64,000 bases of DNA from Sulfurimonas sp. (GTDB lineage Bacteria; Campylobacterota; Campylobacteria; Campylobacterales; Sulfurimonadaceae), in assembly GCA_027063505.1 (NCBI GenBank), contig JAMORO010000075.1:1-64000 (forward strand). The letters run 5' to 3'. The position numbers and the translations under genes were made by a program. Shown here piece after piece: positions 34,571 to 42,769 of the stretch; position 1 is the first letter of the stretch, and each line of letters starts with the position of its first letter. A model generated the notes under the pieces. It saw only the letters and a list, made by a program, of their open reading frames with translations, ran no database searches and was not told where the DNA came from.

Positions 34571-35977
34571 ATGAAAAAAATTCTTATAATTAGTGATGGT
34601 AGAATTGGTGAGCATTTTATTCAAAGGGTAAGTGAAACTTACACAAGCGAAAATATTTACTATATCGTTCAGACTAAAGCTAAAGAGTTTATTGATATAA
34701 ATCCAGCACGTTTTAAATTTTATGAGTTTGATCCAACAAGTCTATATAAGCTAGCAAATCTTCTTAAAATGGAGTTTATACAAGTCTTTATTGCTATGGA
34801 TTCTCAGATAGATGCTGAAAATACTATTAAAAATATACGTACTATAAAGAAACAACTTCGTATTATCGTTCTTAACAAATGGAATATTCAGAATGAAGAT
34901 GCAAATGTTGTCTTTGTTAATGAGCAAGAACTCGTTGCATCGCGTTTACTAGATTATCTACCAAATGTCCCAGTAATCGCACAAAATGTGGGAGTAGGCG
35001 AGGGTGAGATAATGGAAGTTCTTGTTCCCTTTGGAAGCTCTTTTGTCTATCGACATATTGGTGCTATTGAACAGAAAAACTGGAAAATTACAGCTATATA
35101 TAGAAATCGCAAGCTTATTATTCCCTCTAGAAGAAAGATGATTCAACCTAATGATCTTTTATTACTTATAGGTGAACCTGCTGTTTTAAAATCAGTTTAT
35201 CGTTCGATTAAACGTGAGTTAGGGCAGTTTCCTGAGCCTTTTGGTACAAATCTTTTACTCTATATTGATATGAATATTGTAAATCATAAAACTATCAAAG
35301 AGGCTATTCGTCGTGCAGTTTATGTGCATAAAAAATTTAAACATAACTTAGTTATAAAAGTGACTAACCCTTCGAATCTAGATATTCTAGACTATATAAA
35401 AGAGTTTAGAAGTATTAATATCATTGTAGATATAGATTATGATAGTGTAAATTTAAAAGAGATGTTTCATAATGATGTGAAACACTATCATGCTGGTTTA
35501 GTGATTGTTTCTAAAGAGATGTTTGCAGACTGTTATGTACGAGAAGCTCTTTATGAAGCACATGTACCTGTCTTGAAGCTTTCAGATAGAAAGTTTTCAA
35601 CACTCAAAGAAGCGGTATTAATTTTATCTGATAATAGAGATTTGGAGAAGATAAGTGCTACTATCTTTGATATTTCTGAACAGATGAACTTCAACATCGA
35701 GTTGATAAATTACATGAGTGAACATCAAGAAGAGAAAGAACAAGTTATTGAGCACTACACAAATCTCTCGACTATTTTTTCAAAATCAATTAAAATTGTT
35801 AAAGAGGATGAAAATCCTATCCGCTGTTTACAACAAAAAGAGAATTTTATTCAATTACTTCCTTTTACGAAAAAGCTAACTACACGCCGCTTGTTCTCCC
35901 TGTTCTCAACAGATAGTGAGAAACTTTACTACAAACTTGATGATTATCATCAGATATTTATTCCTGTACAACTCTGA
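34571..35977 (+). CDS. TrkA/RCK-like nucleotide-binding protein, uncharacterised family (COG3400 type)
   Basis: A 468-residue cytoplasmic protein. Residues 1-125 look like an NAD-binding RCK/TrkA-N half (KKILIISDGRIGEHF, IVVLNKWNI), although the usual GxGxxG is altered to SDGRIG. Residues 140-215 form a TrkA-C domain (GEGEIMEVLVPFGSSF, IIPSRRKMIQPNDLLLLIGE). The remaining half has another alpha/beta domain (LLLYIDMNIV, IVDIDYDSVN). It resembles the COG3400 family of RCK-like proteins whose role in potassium transport is assumed but untested. No potassium channel is encoded nearby. Possible partner elsewhere in the genome. Confidence 0.72.
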   Translation: MKKILIISDGRIGEHFIQRVSETYTSENIYYIVQTKAKEFIDINPARFKFYEFDPTSLYKLANLLKMEFIQVFIAMDSQIDAENTIKNIRTIKKQLRIIVLNKWNIQNEDANVVFVNEQELVASRLLDYLPNVPVIAQNVGVGEGEIMEVLVPFGSSFVYRHIGAIEQKNWKITAIYRNRKLIIPSRRKMIQPNDLLLLIGEPAVLKSVYRSIKRELGQFPEPFGTNLLLYIDMNIVNHKTIKEAIRRAVYVHKKFKHNLVIKVTNPSNLDILDYIKEFRSINIIVDIDYDSVNLKEMFHNDVKHYHAGLVIVSKEMFADCYVREALYEAHVPVLKLSDRKFSTLKEAVLILSDNRDLEKISATIFDISEQMNFNIELINYMSEHQEEKEQVIEHYTNLSTIFSKSIKIVKEDENPIRCLQQKENFIQLLPFTKKLTTRRLFSLFSTDSEKLYYKLDDYHQIFIPVQL

Positions 35978-36038
35978 TTTAGCCACTTTTTAGTATTTTT
36001 TAAGTATTATTTATCATATTAACAATTTTGGATAAATC

Positions 36039-37088
36039 ATGCAAGTAAATATCCCTCTTAAGCAGGTAGTAGACAACTCATACGATATAACTATAGACAC
36101 AATAAAGCCAGTTCATTTTGATACGAAAGTGGCTATTATTACTAACCCTAAAGTAGCTGGACTTCATTTAGCTTATCTTTTAAGTAAGGTTACGGCAAAA
36201 GAGCTCTATATTATTACGGTTCCCGATGGCGAAGAGTATAAAAATCAAGACTCTATAAATATAATTTTAGAATCACTTTTCAACCATAAGTTTAACCGAA
36301 AGTCCATGCTTATAGCATTTGGTGGTGGTGTAATTGGCGATATGACTGGATATGCTGCTAGTATCTATCAAAGAGGCATTAACTTTGTACAGATTCCAAC
36401 AACACTTCTCTCTCAAGTAGATGCAAGTGTAGGTGGGAAAACTGGAATGAATAATAGTTATGGTAAAAATTTAGTAGGGGCTTTTCATCAACCAAAAGCA
36501 GTTTTAATAGATCCTCATTTTTTATCAACATTACCTTCTCGTGAATTTGGTGCTGGAGTAGCAGAGATAGTTAAAATGGCTGTGACTTTTAATAAAGATT
36601 TTTTTGAATTTTTAGAGAGTGCAGATCTTAAGGATAGTGATGTTCTTCAAGAGGCTATAAAGCAAGCGGTACAAACTAAAGCGAATGTAGTAGCACAAGA
36701 TGAGAAAGAGAATGGAATAAGAGCAGCACTGAATTATGGACATACTTTTGGTCATGTTATAGAAAATGAGACAAAATATAAAAAGTATCTTCATGGTGAA
36801 GCGGTCTCTATTGGAATGGTTATGGCAAATGAAACTGCAGTGAAAATGGGACTTATGGATAAGAATGAAGCACTAAGGGTAAAAAGCTTTTTAGAGAAGT
36901 ATAATCTTCCTGTTTCCTATAAAATTAGTGATTCAGAAAGTTTTTATGAAACATTTTTCTTAGATAAAAAAAGCTCTGATTCACAAATTACTTTTATTAT
37001 TCCTGTTGGACTAGGAGATGTTAAAATAACTGACTCATGTGACAAAGAGTTAGTTATTTCTGTTCTAAATAGTTTTGGAGAGAGTTGA
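36039..37088 (+). CDS. aroB: 3-dehydroquinate synthase
   Basis: A 349-residue AroB. It has the NAD-binding FGGGVIGDMTGYAASIYQRGINFVQIPTTLLSQVDASVGGKTG (about 88-130), which is highly specific, the zinc-ligand Glu in REFGAGVAEIVKMAV, and the two His in NYGHTFGHVIE and LHGEAVSIGM. It makes 3-dehydroquinate from DAHP in the shikimate pathway. It begins a run of genes with overlapping or closely spaced ends (aroB, mscS, mtaB, ftsH-like, bioV-like) that I recall in the same order in Helicobacter pylori (HP0283-HP0287). Confidence 0.96.
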   Translation: MQVNIPLKQVVDNSYDITIDTIKPVHFDTKVAIITNPKVAGLHLAYLLSKVTAKELYIITVPDGEEYKNQDSINIILESLFNHKFNRKSMLIAFGGGVIGDMTGYAASIYQRGINFVQIPTTLLSQVDASVGGKTGMNNSYGKNLVGAFHQPKAVLIDPHFLSTLPSREFGAGVAEIVKMAVTFNKDFFEFLESADLKDSDVLQEAIKQAVQTKANVVAQDEKENGIRAALNYGHTFGHVIENETKYKKYLHGEAVSIGMVMANETAVKMGLMDKNEALRVKSFLEKYNLPVSYKISDSESFYETFFLDKKSSDSQITFIIPVGLGDVKITDSCDKELVISVLNSFGES

Positions 37089-38812
37089 TGCACTCTTTAC
37101 TCTTTAGCTTTCTTCTTCTATTTTCATTTACAAATCTTTTAGCTATTAGTGATCTTACACTAGGAAGTACAGATGAAGTAAATAGTTCACATCCAATGTT
37201 AAGTAGTGAGCAGTTAGCAGAGCTAGAAGCGATAGAAGAACAGAGTAGACTTGATAAAATTGCAAAAGAAAAGAGAGAAGAGCTAGAACTGCAACGTGCC
37301 CAAAGTGTAAAACTCTATAAAGAAAAACTTGCACTTCTGGAAAATGAAATTTCAAGTAAAAATAGTTGGATTAAAAGTTATGCTTCATATCTAACATCTC
37401 TTGAAGTTCGTACAAATCTTGAAAAAATAAACAGTAGGATTAAGCAGTTAAGTAAAAATGCAGACACCTTAGCAGAGCATGATGAACTCAATGCTTTAAT
37501 CGCTAAAAAAGATATTTTAACATCGCAAGTTGAGAAGTTAAAGAGTAAAGGTGCTGCACCTTTTTCAGAGTTAATTACACCTCCTGCAATTGGGGAGATT
37601 GATGATATTACCAATCCTTTTGATATATTTACAGGTTTTTCTACAATAAAAACACTAAATACAAATTTTGAAGAATATAAACAAAAACGTGATACTTTGA
37701 TGAGACTAATTATATTATTAAGAAAAGAGAAAGAGATCTATAAAAATCTTGCAAAAATAGATTCTAAAGAGGCTTATCAGGAAATAATAGCTTATAAAAG
37801 CAAGCAATTAGAACATTTTGAGACTGCACTTGATACTATAAATATTACTTTAGAAGTCTATCAAAAACGTATAGAAATTGTAATTATCAATATTAACAAG
37901 GGTATTGAAAAACAGATATATAGAGTTATAAAAATAAGTATAGTTATTTTTGTAGTCTTTTTTATCTTTTTCCTTTTAAAACTAGTTGTAAAGAAGTATA
38001 TTACGGATAATGAACGCTTCTATATGGCAAATAAGATTATTACCTTTACAAACTTTATTTTTATTATTTTGATTCTCTTCTTTAACTATATTGAAAATGC
38101 TTCGTATCTTATTACTATCTTAGGGTTTGCATCTGCAGGTATAGCTATTGCTATGAAAGATTGGTTTATGTCTATACTCGGATGGCTTGTGATTGTTATT
38201 GGAGGGAGTGTACATGTTGGTGATAGAATACGTGTCGATATGGATGGTATGAAGTATGTTGGAGATGTTATGGATATCTCACTTCTACGTATGACAATAC
38301 TTGAAGATATTACACTTACTTCTATTATGCAAAACCGTAGAGCAGGGCGTATCATCTTTGTACCAAATAACTATGTCTTTACACGCATGATAGCTAACTA
38401 TACGCATCAGTCTTTAAAAACAGTTTGGGATGGTGTTAAGATTACTATTACCTTTGACTCAAATCATAAAAAAGCGATGCATATTGCTAAAGAGATAACA
38501 AGAAAGTTTTCAAAAGGTTATACTGAAATCACAAGAAAACAGTTAAATAAGCTGCGCCAAAACTATAGCCTTAAAAACACAAATGTTGAACCAAGAATCT
38601 TCTCTTTTATAGAGTCTAATGGTATGGATATTGAGGCATGGTATCTTACAAATGCTTATGGAACACTCACTTTAAGAAGTGTTATCTCCACTGAGATTGT
38701 TGATGCATTTAATGCTGAGGATGACATAACTATAGCATACCCAACACAGAAGCTATATATGGAGAGAGAACCAATGAAAGCTCCTTTTGATGAGAATGAG
38801 GCACTAGCATAA
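37088..38812 (+). CDS. MscS-family mechanosensitive channel, coiled-coil periplasmic domain
   Basis: A 574-residue inner-membrane channel from ATG 37088, which overlaps the aroB stop as TGATG and has GGAGAG upstream; the ORF track starts one codon earlier at TTG. A signal peptide (about 1-20) is followed by a long, charged periplasmic coiled coil (about 30-270), then three membrane helices. The last carries the MscS pore helix (TILGFASAGIAIAMKDWFMSILGW) and beta-domain sequence HVGDRIRVDMDGMKYVGDVMDISLLRM. It releases osmolytes during osmotic down-shock. The large N-terminal extension distinguishes it from minimal MscS. mtaB starts at its last base. Confidence 0.9.
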   Translation: MHSLLFSFLLLFSFTNLLAISDLTLGSTDEVNSSHPMLSSEQLAELEAIEEQSRLDKIAKEKREELELQRAQSVKLYKEKLALLENEISSKNSWIKSYASYLTSLEVRTNLEKINSRIKQLSKNADTLAEHDELNALIAKKDILTSQVEKLKSKGAAPFSELITPPAIGEIDDITNPFDIFTGFSTIKTLNTNFEEYKQKRDTLMRLIILLRKEKEIYKNLAKIDSKEAYQEIIAYKSKQLEHFETALDTINITLEVYQKRIEIVIININKGIEKQIYRVIKISIVIFVVFFIFFLLKLVVKKYITDNERFYMANKIITFTNFIFIILILFFNYIENASYLITILGFASAGIAIAMKDWFMSILGWLVIVIGGSVHVGDRIRVDMDGMKYVGDVMDISLLRMTILEDITLTSIMQNRRAGRIIFVPNNYVFTRMIANYTHQSLKTVWDGVKITITFDSNHKKAMHIAKEITRKFSKGYTEITRKQLNKLRQNYSLKNTNVEPRIFSFIESNGMDIEAWYLTNAYGTLTLRSVISTEIVDAFNAEDDITIAYPTQKLYMEREPMKAPFDENEALA

Positions 38813-40059
38813 TGAAAAAAGTATTTTTTAAAACCTTTGGATGCCGTACAAATATCTACGATTCACAAGTGATGATGTCTGCAATGAAAGATTATGAAGT
38901 AACAGAAAATGAAGCAGAAGCAGATGCTATAGTTATCAACTCTTGTACTGTAACAAATGGTGCAGATACGCATGTTCGCTCTTATATCTCTGGAGTTGAG
39001 AAGAGTGGAAGCGAGGCACAGCTCTTTTTGACTGGATGTGGTGCTCATACAAAAGGTGAATCTCTTCTTAAAGAGGGACGTATACATGGTGTTTTTGGTC
39101 AGAGTGAAAAAGAGAAAATAGATACACTCCTTAAGCAAGAAAAACCCTTCTATGACCCGGGTGACTTAAATCATATTGATGATATGATTGTTGATGACTT
39201 TGTTGGAAAGAGTAGGGCTTTTATAAAGATTCAAGAGGGGTGTAACTTTCGCTGCTCTTACTGTATTATTCCTTTTGTTCGTGGTGATGCACGAAGTATG
39301 AATGAAGATAAAATCTTAGAGCAGATCTCCCGTTTAGCACTTAACGGCTTTGGAGAGTTTATCTTAACAGGTACAAATGTTGGCTCTTATGGACAAGATA
39401 CAAAAAGCTCTTTAGCAAAACTTATGAAAAGAATGTCGCAGATACGTGGTGTTCGTAGAATTCGTTTAGGGAGTGTTGAGCCTATTCAAATAAGTGATGA
39501 ATTTAAAGAGATTTTAGATGAGCCGTGGATGGAGAAGCATATGCATATTGCACTCCAACATACCTCTCCTAAAATGTTAAAACTGATGAATAGACGTAAT
39601 GTCTATAGACAAGATAGAGATCTTTTTGAATTTTTAAGTGAGAAAGGTTTTGCAATAGGTACTGACTTTATAACTGGGCACCCAGGAGAGAGTGAAGAGT
39701 TATGGTTAGAAGCTATGAGAAATGCACAGGAGTTACCACTGACACATCTACATGCATTTAGTTACTCTAAGCGTGATGGTACACCCTCTGCAACTATGAA
39801 ACCCGAGGTAAATGGTAAACTAGCAAAGCAGAGACTTCATGAAATTCAAGATTTAGTTAATATTAAAAACTATGAATTTAGAAAAGCCTACAATGGGGAC
39901 TTAGAGCTCCTTGTTGAGTCTGAAAAAAATGGTAAATTTTATGGTTTTGATCAACACTATAATAAAATTATTATAGAGTCTCAAGAAGATTTAGTTGGAA
40001 ACTGGGTGAGTATTTCTAACTATGAAGTTAAAGAGGATGGAAACTATGCTCACATCTAA
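38812..40059 (+). CDS. mtaB: tRNA t6A37 methylthiotransferase MtaB
   Basis: A 415-residue radical-SAM methylthiotransferase. The N-terminal UPF0004 domain contributes cysteines for a second cluster (FKTFGCRTNIYDSQ, VINSCTVTNGAD, TGCGAHT). The radical SAM cluster motif is GCNFRCSYCIIPFVRG (C-x3-C-x2-C) near residues 143-158. The LTGTNVGSYGQD and GTDFITGHPGESEE segments match MtaB rather than MiaB or RimO, and a TRAM-like C-terminal region follows. It adds a methylthio group to t6A at position 37 of tRNAs decoding ANN codons. The gene shares a base with the mscS stop and overlaps the FtsH-like gene. Confidence 0.93.
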   Translation: MKKVFFKTFGCRTNIYDSQVMMSAMKDYEVTENEAEADAIVINSCTVTNGADTHVRSYISGVEKSGSEAQLFLTGCGAHTKGESLLKEGRIHGVFGQSEKEKIDTLLKQEKPFYDPGDLNHIDDMIVDDFVGKSRAFIKIQEGCNFRCSYCIIPFVRGDARSMNEDKILEQISRLALNGFGEFILTGTNVGSYGQDTKSSLAKLMKRMSQIRGVRRIRLGSVEPIQISDEFKEILDEPWMEKHMHIALQHTSPKMLKLMNRRNVYRQDRDLFEFLSEKGFAIGTDFITGHPGESEELWLEAMRNAQELPLTHLHAFSYSKRDGTPSATMKPEVNGKLAKQRLHEIQDLVNIKNYEFRKAYNGDLELLVESEKNGKFYGFDQHYNKIIIESQEDLVGNWVSISNYEVKEDGNYAHI

Positions 40060-41698
40060 ATCAAATCGTTTAACACTTTTTATCTCAGCTTTTATTATAG
40101 TTGCACTTATCTTATTTGCTCTTTTAAGAGATACTGCAGATGCAGTAACACTCAATGAAGCTATTAAATTGCTTGATGCGAAGAAAGTTGAAAAAGTTGT
40201 AGTTACAAAAAAATATGTTTATTTAAAAACAGAGAAAGCGAACTATAAAATAGCATCTTCTCAAGTTACTCCAAAAATGTTTCTCTCTTATAAGGTTGAA
40301 GTTGGAAGTGAATCAAATATACTTGTATACATTCTTCTCTTTATCCTTTTAGCTGGTTTTGGCTCATTAGGTTTTAGATGGTGGCAAAAACGAGAAGGAC
40401 TAGAGATAACTACAAATGGTATACAAAAAAATGTAACTGCTCATCCCTCACAAGAGAGTGTCGGTGTAGTTGAGTCTACAACAAGTGATGTAAGTTTTGA
40501 TGATATAGGTGGTATTAGTGATGTTAAAATAGAGTTAGAAGAGATTATAGACTTTATGAAAAATCCTAAACGCTATAAGAACTTTGGTGCACGAATGCCT
40601 CGTGGTGTTTTACTTGTAGGGCCTCCTGGTGTAGGTAAGACCATGATAGCTAAAGCAGTGGCAACAGAAGCGGGAGTTCCTTTTTTCTATCAGAGTGGTG
40701 CCTCTTTTGTTCAGATATATGTAGGAATGGGTGCTAAACGAGTGCATGAGCTTTTTGCCGCAGCGAAGAAAAATGCACCTAGTATCATATTTATAGATGA
40801 GATTGATGCTGTTGGCAAAAAACGTGGTGGTGAGCGAAGTGATGAGAGAGAGGGTACACTTAACCAACTTCTAACTGAAATGGATGGATTTGAGGGATCA
40901 AGTGGTGTTATAGTTGTTGCTGCAACTAATAAGATAGAAGTTTTAGATGATGCACTACTTCGAGCAGGACGTTTTGATAGGCGTGTATTTGTTGAACTTC
41001 CAACAAAGCGTGAACGTGAATCTATTTTGATGAAGTATCTCTCAAAAGTACCACATGACCTAGATGTAAAAATAGTAGCAAATATGACAGTTGGATTTAA
41101 TGGGGCATCGTTAGCAGCACTTGTAAATGAAGCTGCACTACTTTCACTTCGACAGAATGATTTTCATGTTACGATAGATCATTTCTATGAAGTAAAAGAT
41201 AAAGTGATGTTTGGAAAGAAAAAGCTACAGATGCTTAATGATAAACAAAAAGCATATCGTATTACCTATCAAGCAGCAAAGGTGAGTGTAGCAACTTACT
41301 TTGATATTCCCTTTGAGAAGTTAATGCTCTCAAATGAAAAACTAACACCGGCAACAAATGAGCCTTTTATAAAACAGGAGTTAGAAGCACGTGTTAAGAT
41401 GCTTCTAGCAGGAACGGTTGGCTGTGATATTAAGTATGATGAGCACTCTAGTAGCGTTGTAAAAGATCTTGATGAGTCAAAAGAGATAGTGATTAAAATG
41501 TGTAAAGATTATGGTATGGGATCTTCTCTTATCTCTACAGATAATGAAGAGAAGGTTATTATAGAACGTCTTTATAATGAATGTAAAAGCCTCCTTCAAG
41601 CAATGCCTATAGTTTTAGAAAATGTTGAGGCTATACTGTATGAGCGAGAGAGTATTAGTAAAAATGAAGTAAAAAGTTTGATAGATGAAATTTTATAG
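40046..41698 (+). CDS. FtsH-family AAA ATPase lacking the zinc protease motif
   Basis: A 550-residue membrane AAA protein from ATG 40046, which has GAGG upstream (the ORF-track start 24 bp earlier has no ribosome site). One N-terminal membrane helix, a short periplasmic part, a second helix (about 95-115), then an AAA+ domain with Walker A GPPGVGKT, Walker B IIFIDEIDAVGKKRGG, and the second region of homology LLRAGRFDRRVFV, as in FtsH. The protease region is still present, but the HEAGH motif reads TYQAA (in ITYQAAKVSVATYF), so no zinc site. It is probably a membrane unfoldase or chaperone. H. pylori HP0286 is, as I recall, a similar paralogue. Confidence 0.9.
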   Translation: MLTSKSNRLTLFISAFIIVALILFALLRDTADAVTLNEAIKLLDAKKVEKVVVTKKYVYLKTEKANYKIASSQVTPKMFLSYKVEVGSESNILVYILLFILLAGFGSLGFRWWQKREGLEITTNGIQKNVTAHPSQESVGVVESTTSDVSFDDIGGISDVKIELEEIIDFMKNPKRYKNFGARMPRGVLLVGPPGVGKTMIAKAVATEAGVPFFYQSGASFVQIYVGMGAKRVHELFAAAKKNAPSIIFIDEIDAVGKKRGGERSDEREGTLNQLLTEMDGFEGSSGVIVVAATNKIEVLDDALLRAGRFDRRVFVELPTKRERESILMKYLSKVPHDLDVKIVANMTVGFNGASLAALVNEAALLSLRQNDFHVTIDHFYEVKDKVMFGKKKLQMLNDKQKAYRITYQAAKVSVATYFDIPFEKLMLSNEKLTPATNEPFIKQELEARVKMLLAGTVGCDIKYDEHSSSVVKDLDESKEIVIKMCKDYGMGSSLISTDNEEKVIIERLYNECKSLLQAMPIVLENVEAILYERESISKNEVKSLIDEIL

Positions 41699-42206
41699 TG
41701 GCTTTTCTCTTCAAAACGAAGTGTATCTTTTTGAGAGATATTTAAGAAAAAATGACTATACTGTAGTAGGGTTTAGTTATGGAGCTATTAAAGCACTTCA
41801 GAATGTTATAGAAACACTAGATAAGGGTGAAAGAGTAGATACTTTACAACTCTTATCTCCTGCATTTTTTCAAACAAAAGATAAAAAGTTTAAACGATTA
41901 CAACTTCTTTCATATAAGAAAAACCAAGCACAATATATGCAGCAGTTTTTATCAGGATGCTTTGCTCCTTATGAAGCTAAAATAGTAGAAAGTAGAGAAA
42001 CAATTCAGGAAGAACTATCAGAACTTTTAGAGTATGAATGGTGTTCTGAAACACTATTGTCTCTTACTAAAAGAGGTTTAAAAATAGAAGTTTATTTAGG
42101 TGGAGCAGATGCAATTATTGATGTTGCAAGTGCAAGAGAGTTTTTTTTAGAATTAGCAACTGTTACATATATTAAAAATGCAAACCATTTTTTACAATTA
42201 AATTAA
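41685..42206 (+). CDS. bioV: BioV-like pimeloyl-[acyl-carrier-protein] methyl ester esterase
   Basis: A 173-residue small alpha/beta hydrolase lacking a large cap. The nucleophile elbow is GFSYG (Ser31); a GGADAIIDVA segment (Asp near 138) and NHFLQ near the C-terminus (His168) complete a Ser-Asp-His triad. The start, KFYSGFSLQNE, and this small size match BioV, which in Helicobacter removes the methyl from pimeloyl-ACP methyl ester at the last pre-biotin step, replacing BioH. The gene overlaps the FtsH-like gene by 14 bp, the same arrangement I recall in H. pylori. No other biotin gene lies in the window, so the role is inferred. Confidence 0.68.
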   Translation: MKFYSGFSLQNEVYLFERYLRKNDYTVVGFSYGAIKALQNVIETLDKGERVDTLQLLSPAFFQTKDKKFKRLQLLSYKKNQAQYMQQFLSGCFAPYEAKIVESRETIQEELSELLEYEWCSETLLSLTKRGLKIEVYLGGADAIIDVASAREFFLELATVTYIKNANHFLQLN

Positions 42207-42227
42207 AAATGATACATAGGAGTTATA

Positions 42228-42761
42228 ATGAGTGAGATAAAAATAGGTGTGATTACTGCAAGTGATAGAGCAAGTAAAGGTATTTATGAAGATATTAGTG
42301 GTGTAGCTATTCAAGATACTATGAAAGATTACTTAAAAAGTGAGTTTGAGATTGTTTACAGATGTATTCCTGATGAGCAAGATATTTTAGAATCAACAAT
42401 GAAAGAGCTTTGTGATGAAGCAGGGTGTTGTTTAGTTGTAACAACAGGTGGAACTGGTCCTGCACTTCGTGATGTAACTCCTGAAGCTACTGAAAATGTA
42501 TGCGAGAAGATGATGCCAGGTTTTGGAGAACTTATGCGTCAGGTAAGTCTACAGTATGTGCCAACGGCAATACTCTCACGCCAAACAGCTGGTATTAGAG
42601 GTAAATCACTTATAATTAATTTACCAGGAAAACCAAAGTCCATTCGTGAGTGTTTAGATGCAGTTTTTCCTGCAGTTCCTTACTGTATAGATCTTATTGA
42701 AGGACCATTTTTAGAGGTTAATGAAGAGGTTATTAAAGCCTTTAGACCGAAGGCTAAGTAA
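42228..42761 (+). CDS. mog: molybdopterin adenylyltransferase
   Basis: A 177-residue MogA/MoaB-family protein. It shows ASDRASKGIYEDISG at the start (residues 11-25, substrate-binding region), the VTTGGTGPALRDVTPEAT signature of molybdopterin-binding proteins (about 71-88), and SRQTAGIRGKSLIINLPGKPKSIRECL near the C-terminus. It adenylates molybdopterin before insertion of molybdenum, serving molybdoenzymes such as nitrate or formate dehydrogenases. GGAG lies seven bases before the ATG. It is located between the bioV-like gene and the outer-membrane barrel gene, with no other molybdenum-cofactor gene adjacent. Confidence 0.92.
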   Translation: MSEIKIGVITASDRASKGIYEDISGVAIQDTMKDYLKSEFEIVYRCIPDEQDILESTMKELCDEAGCCLVVTTGGTGPALRDVTPEATENVCEKMMPGFGELMRQVSLQYVPTAILSRQTAGIRGKSLIINLPGKPKSIRECLDAVFPAVPYCIDLIEGPFLEVNEEVIKAFRPKAK

Positions 42762-42769
42762 AAAAGTTT

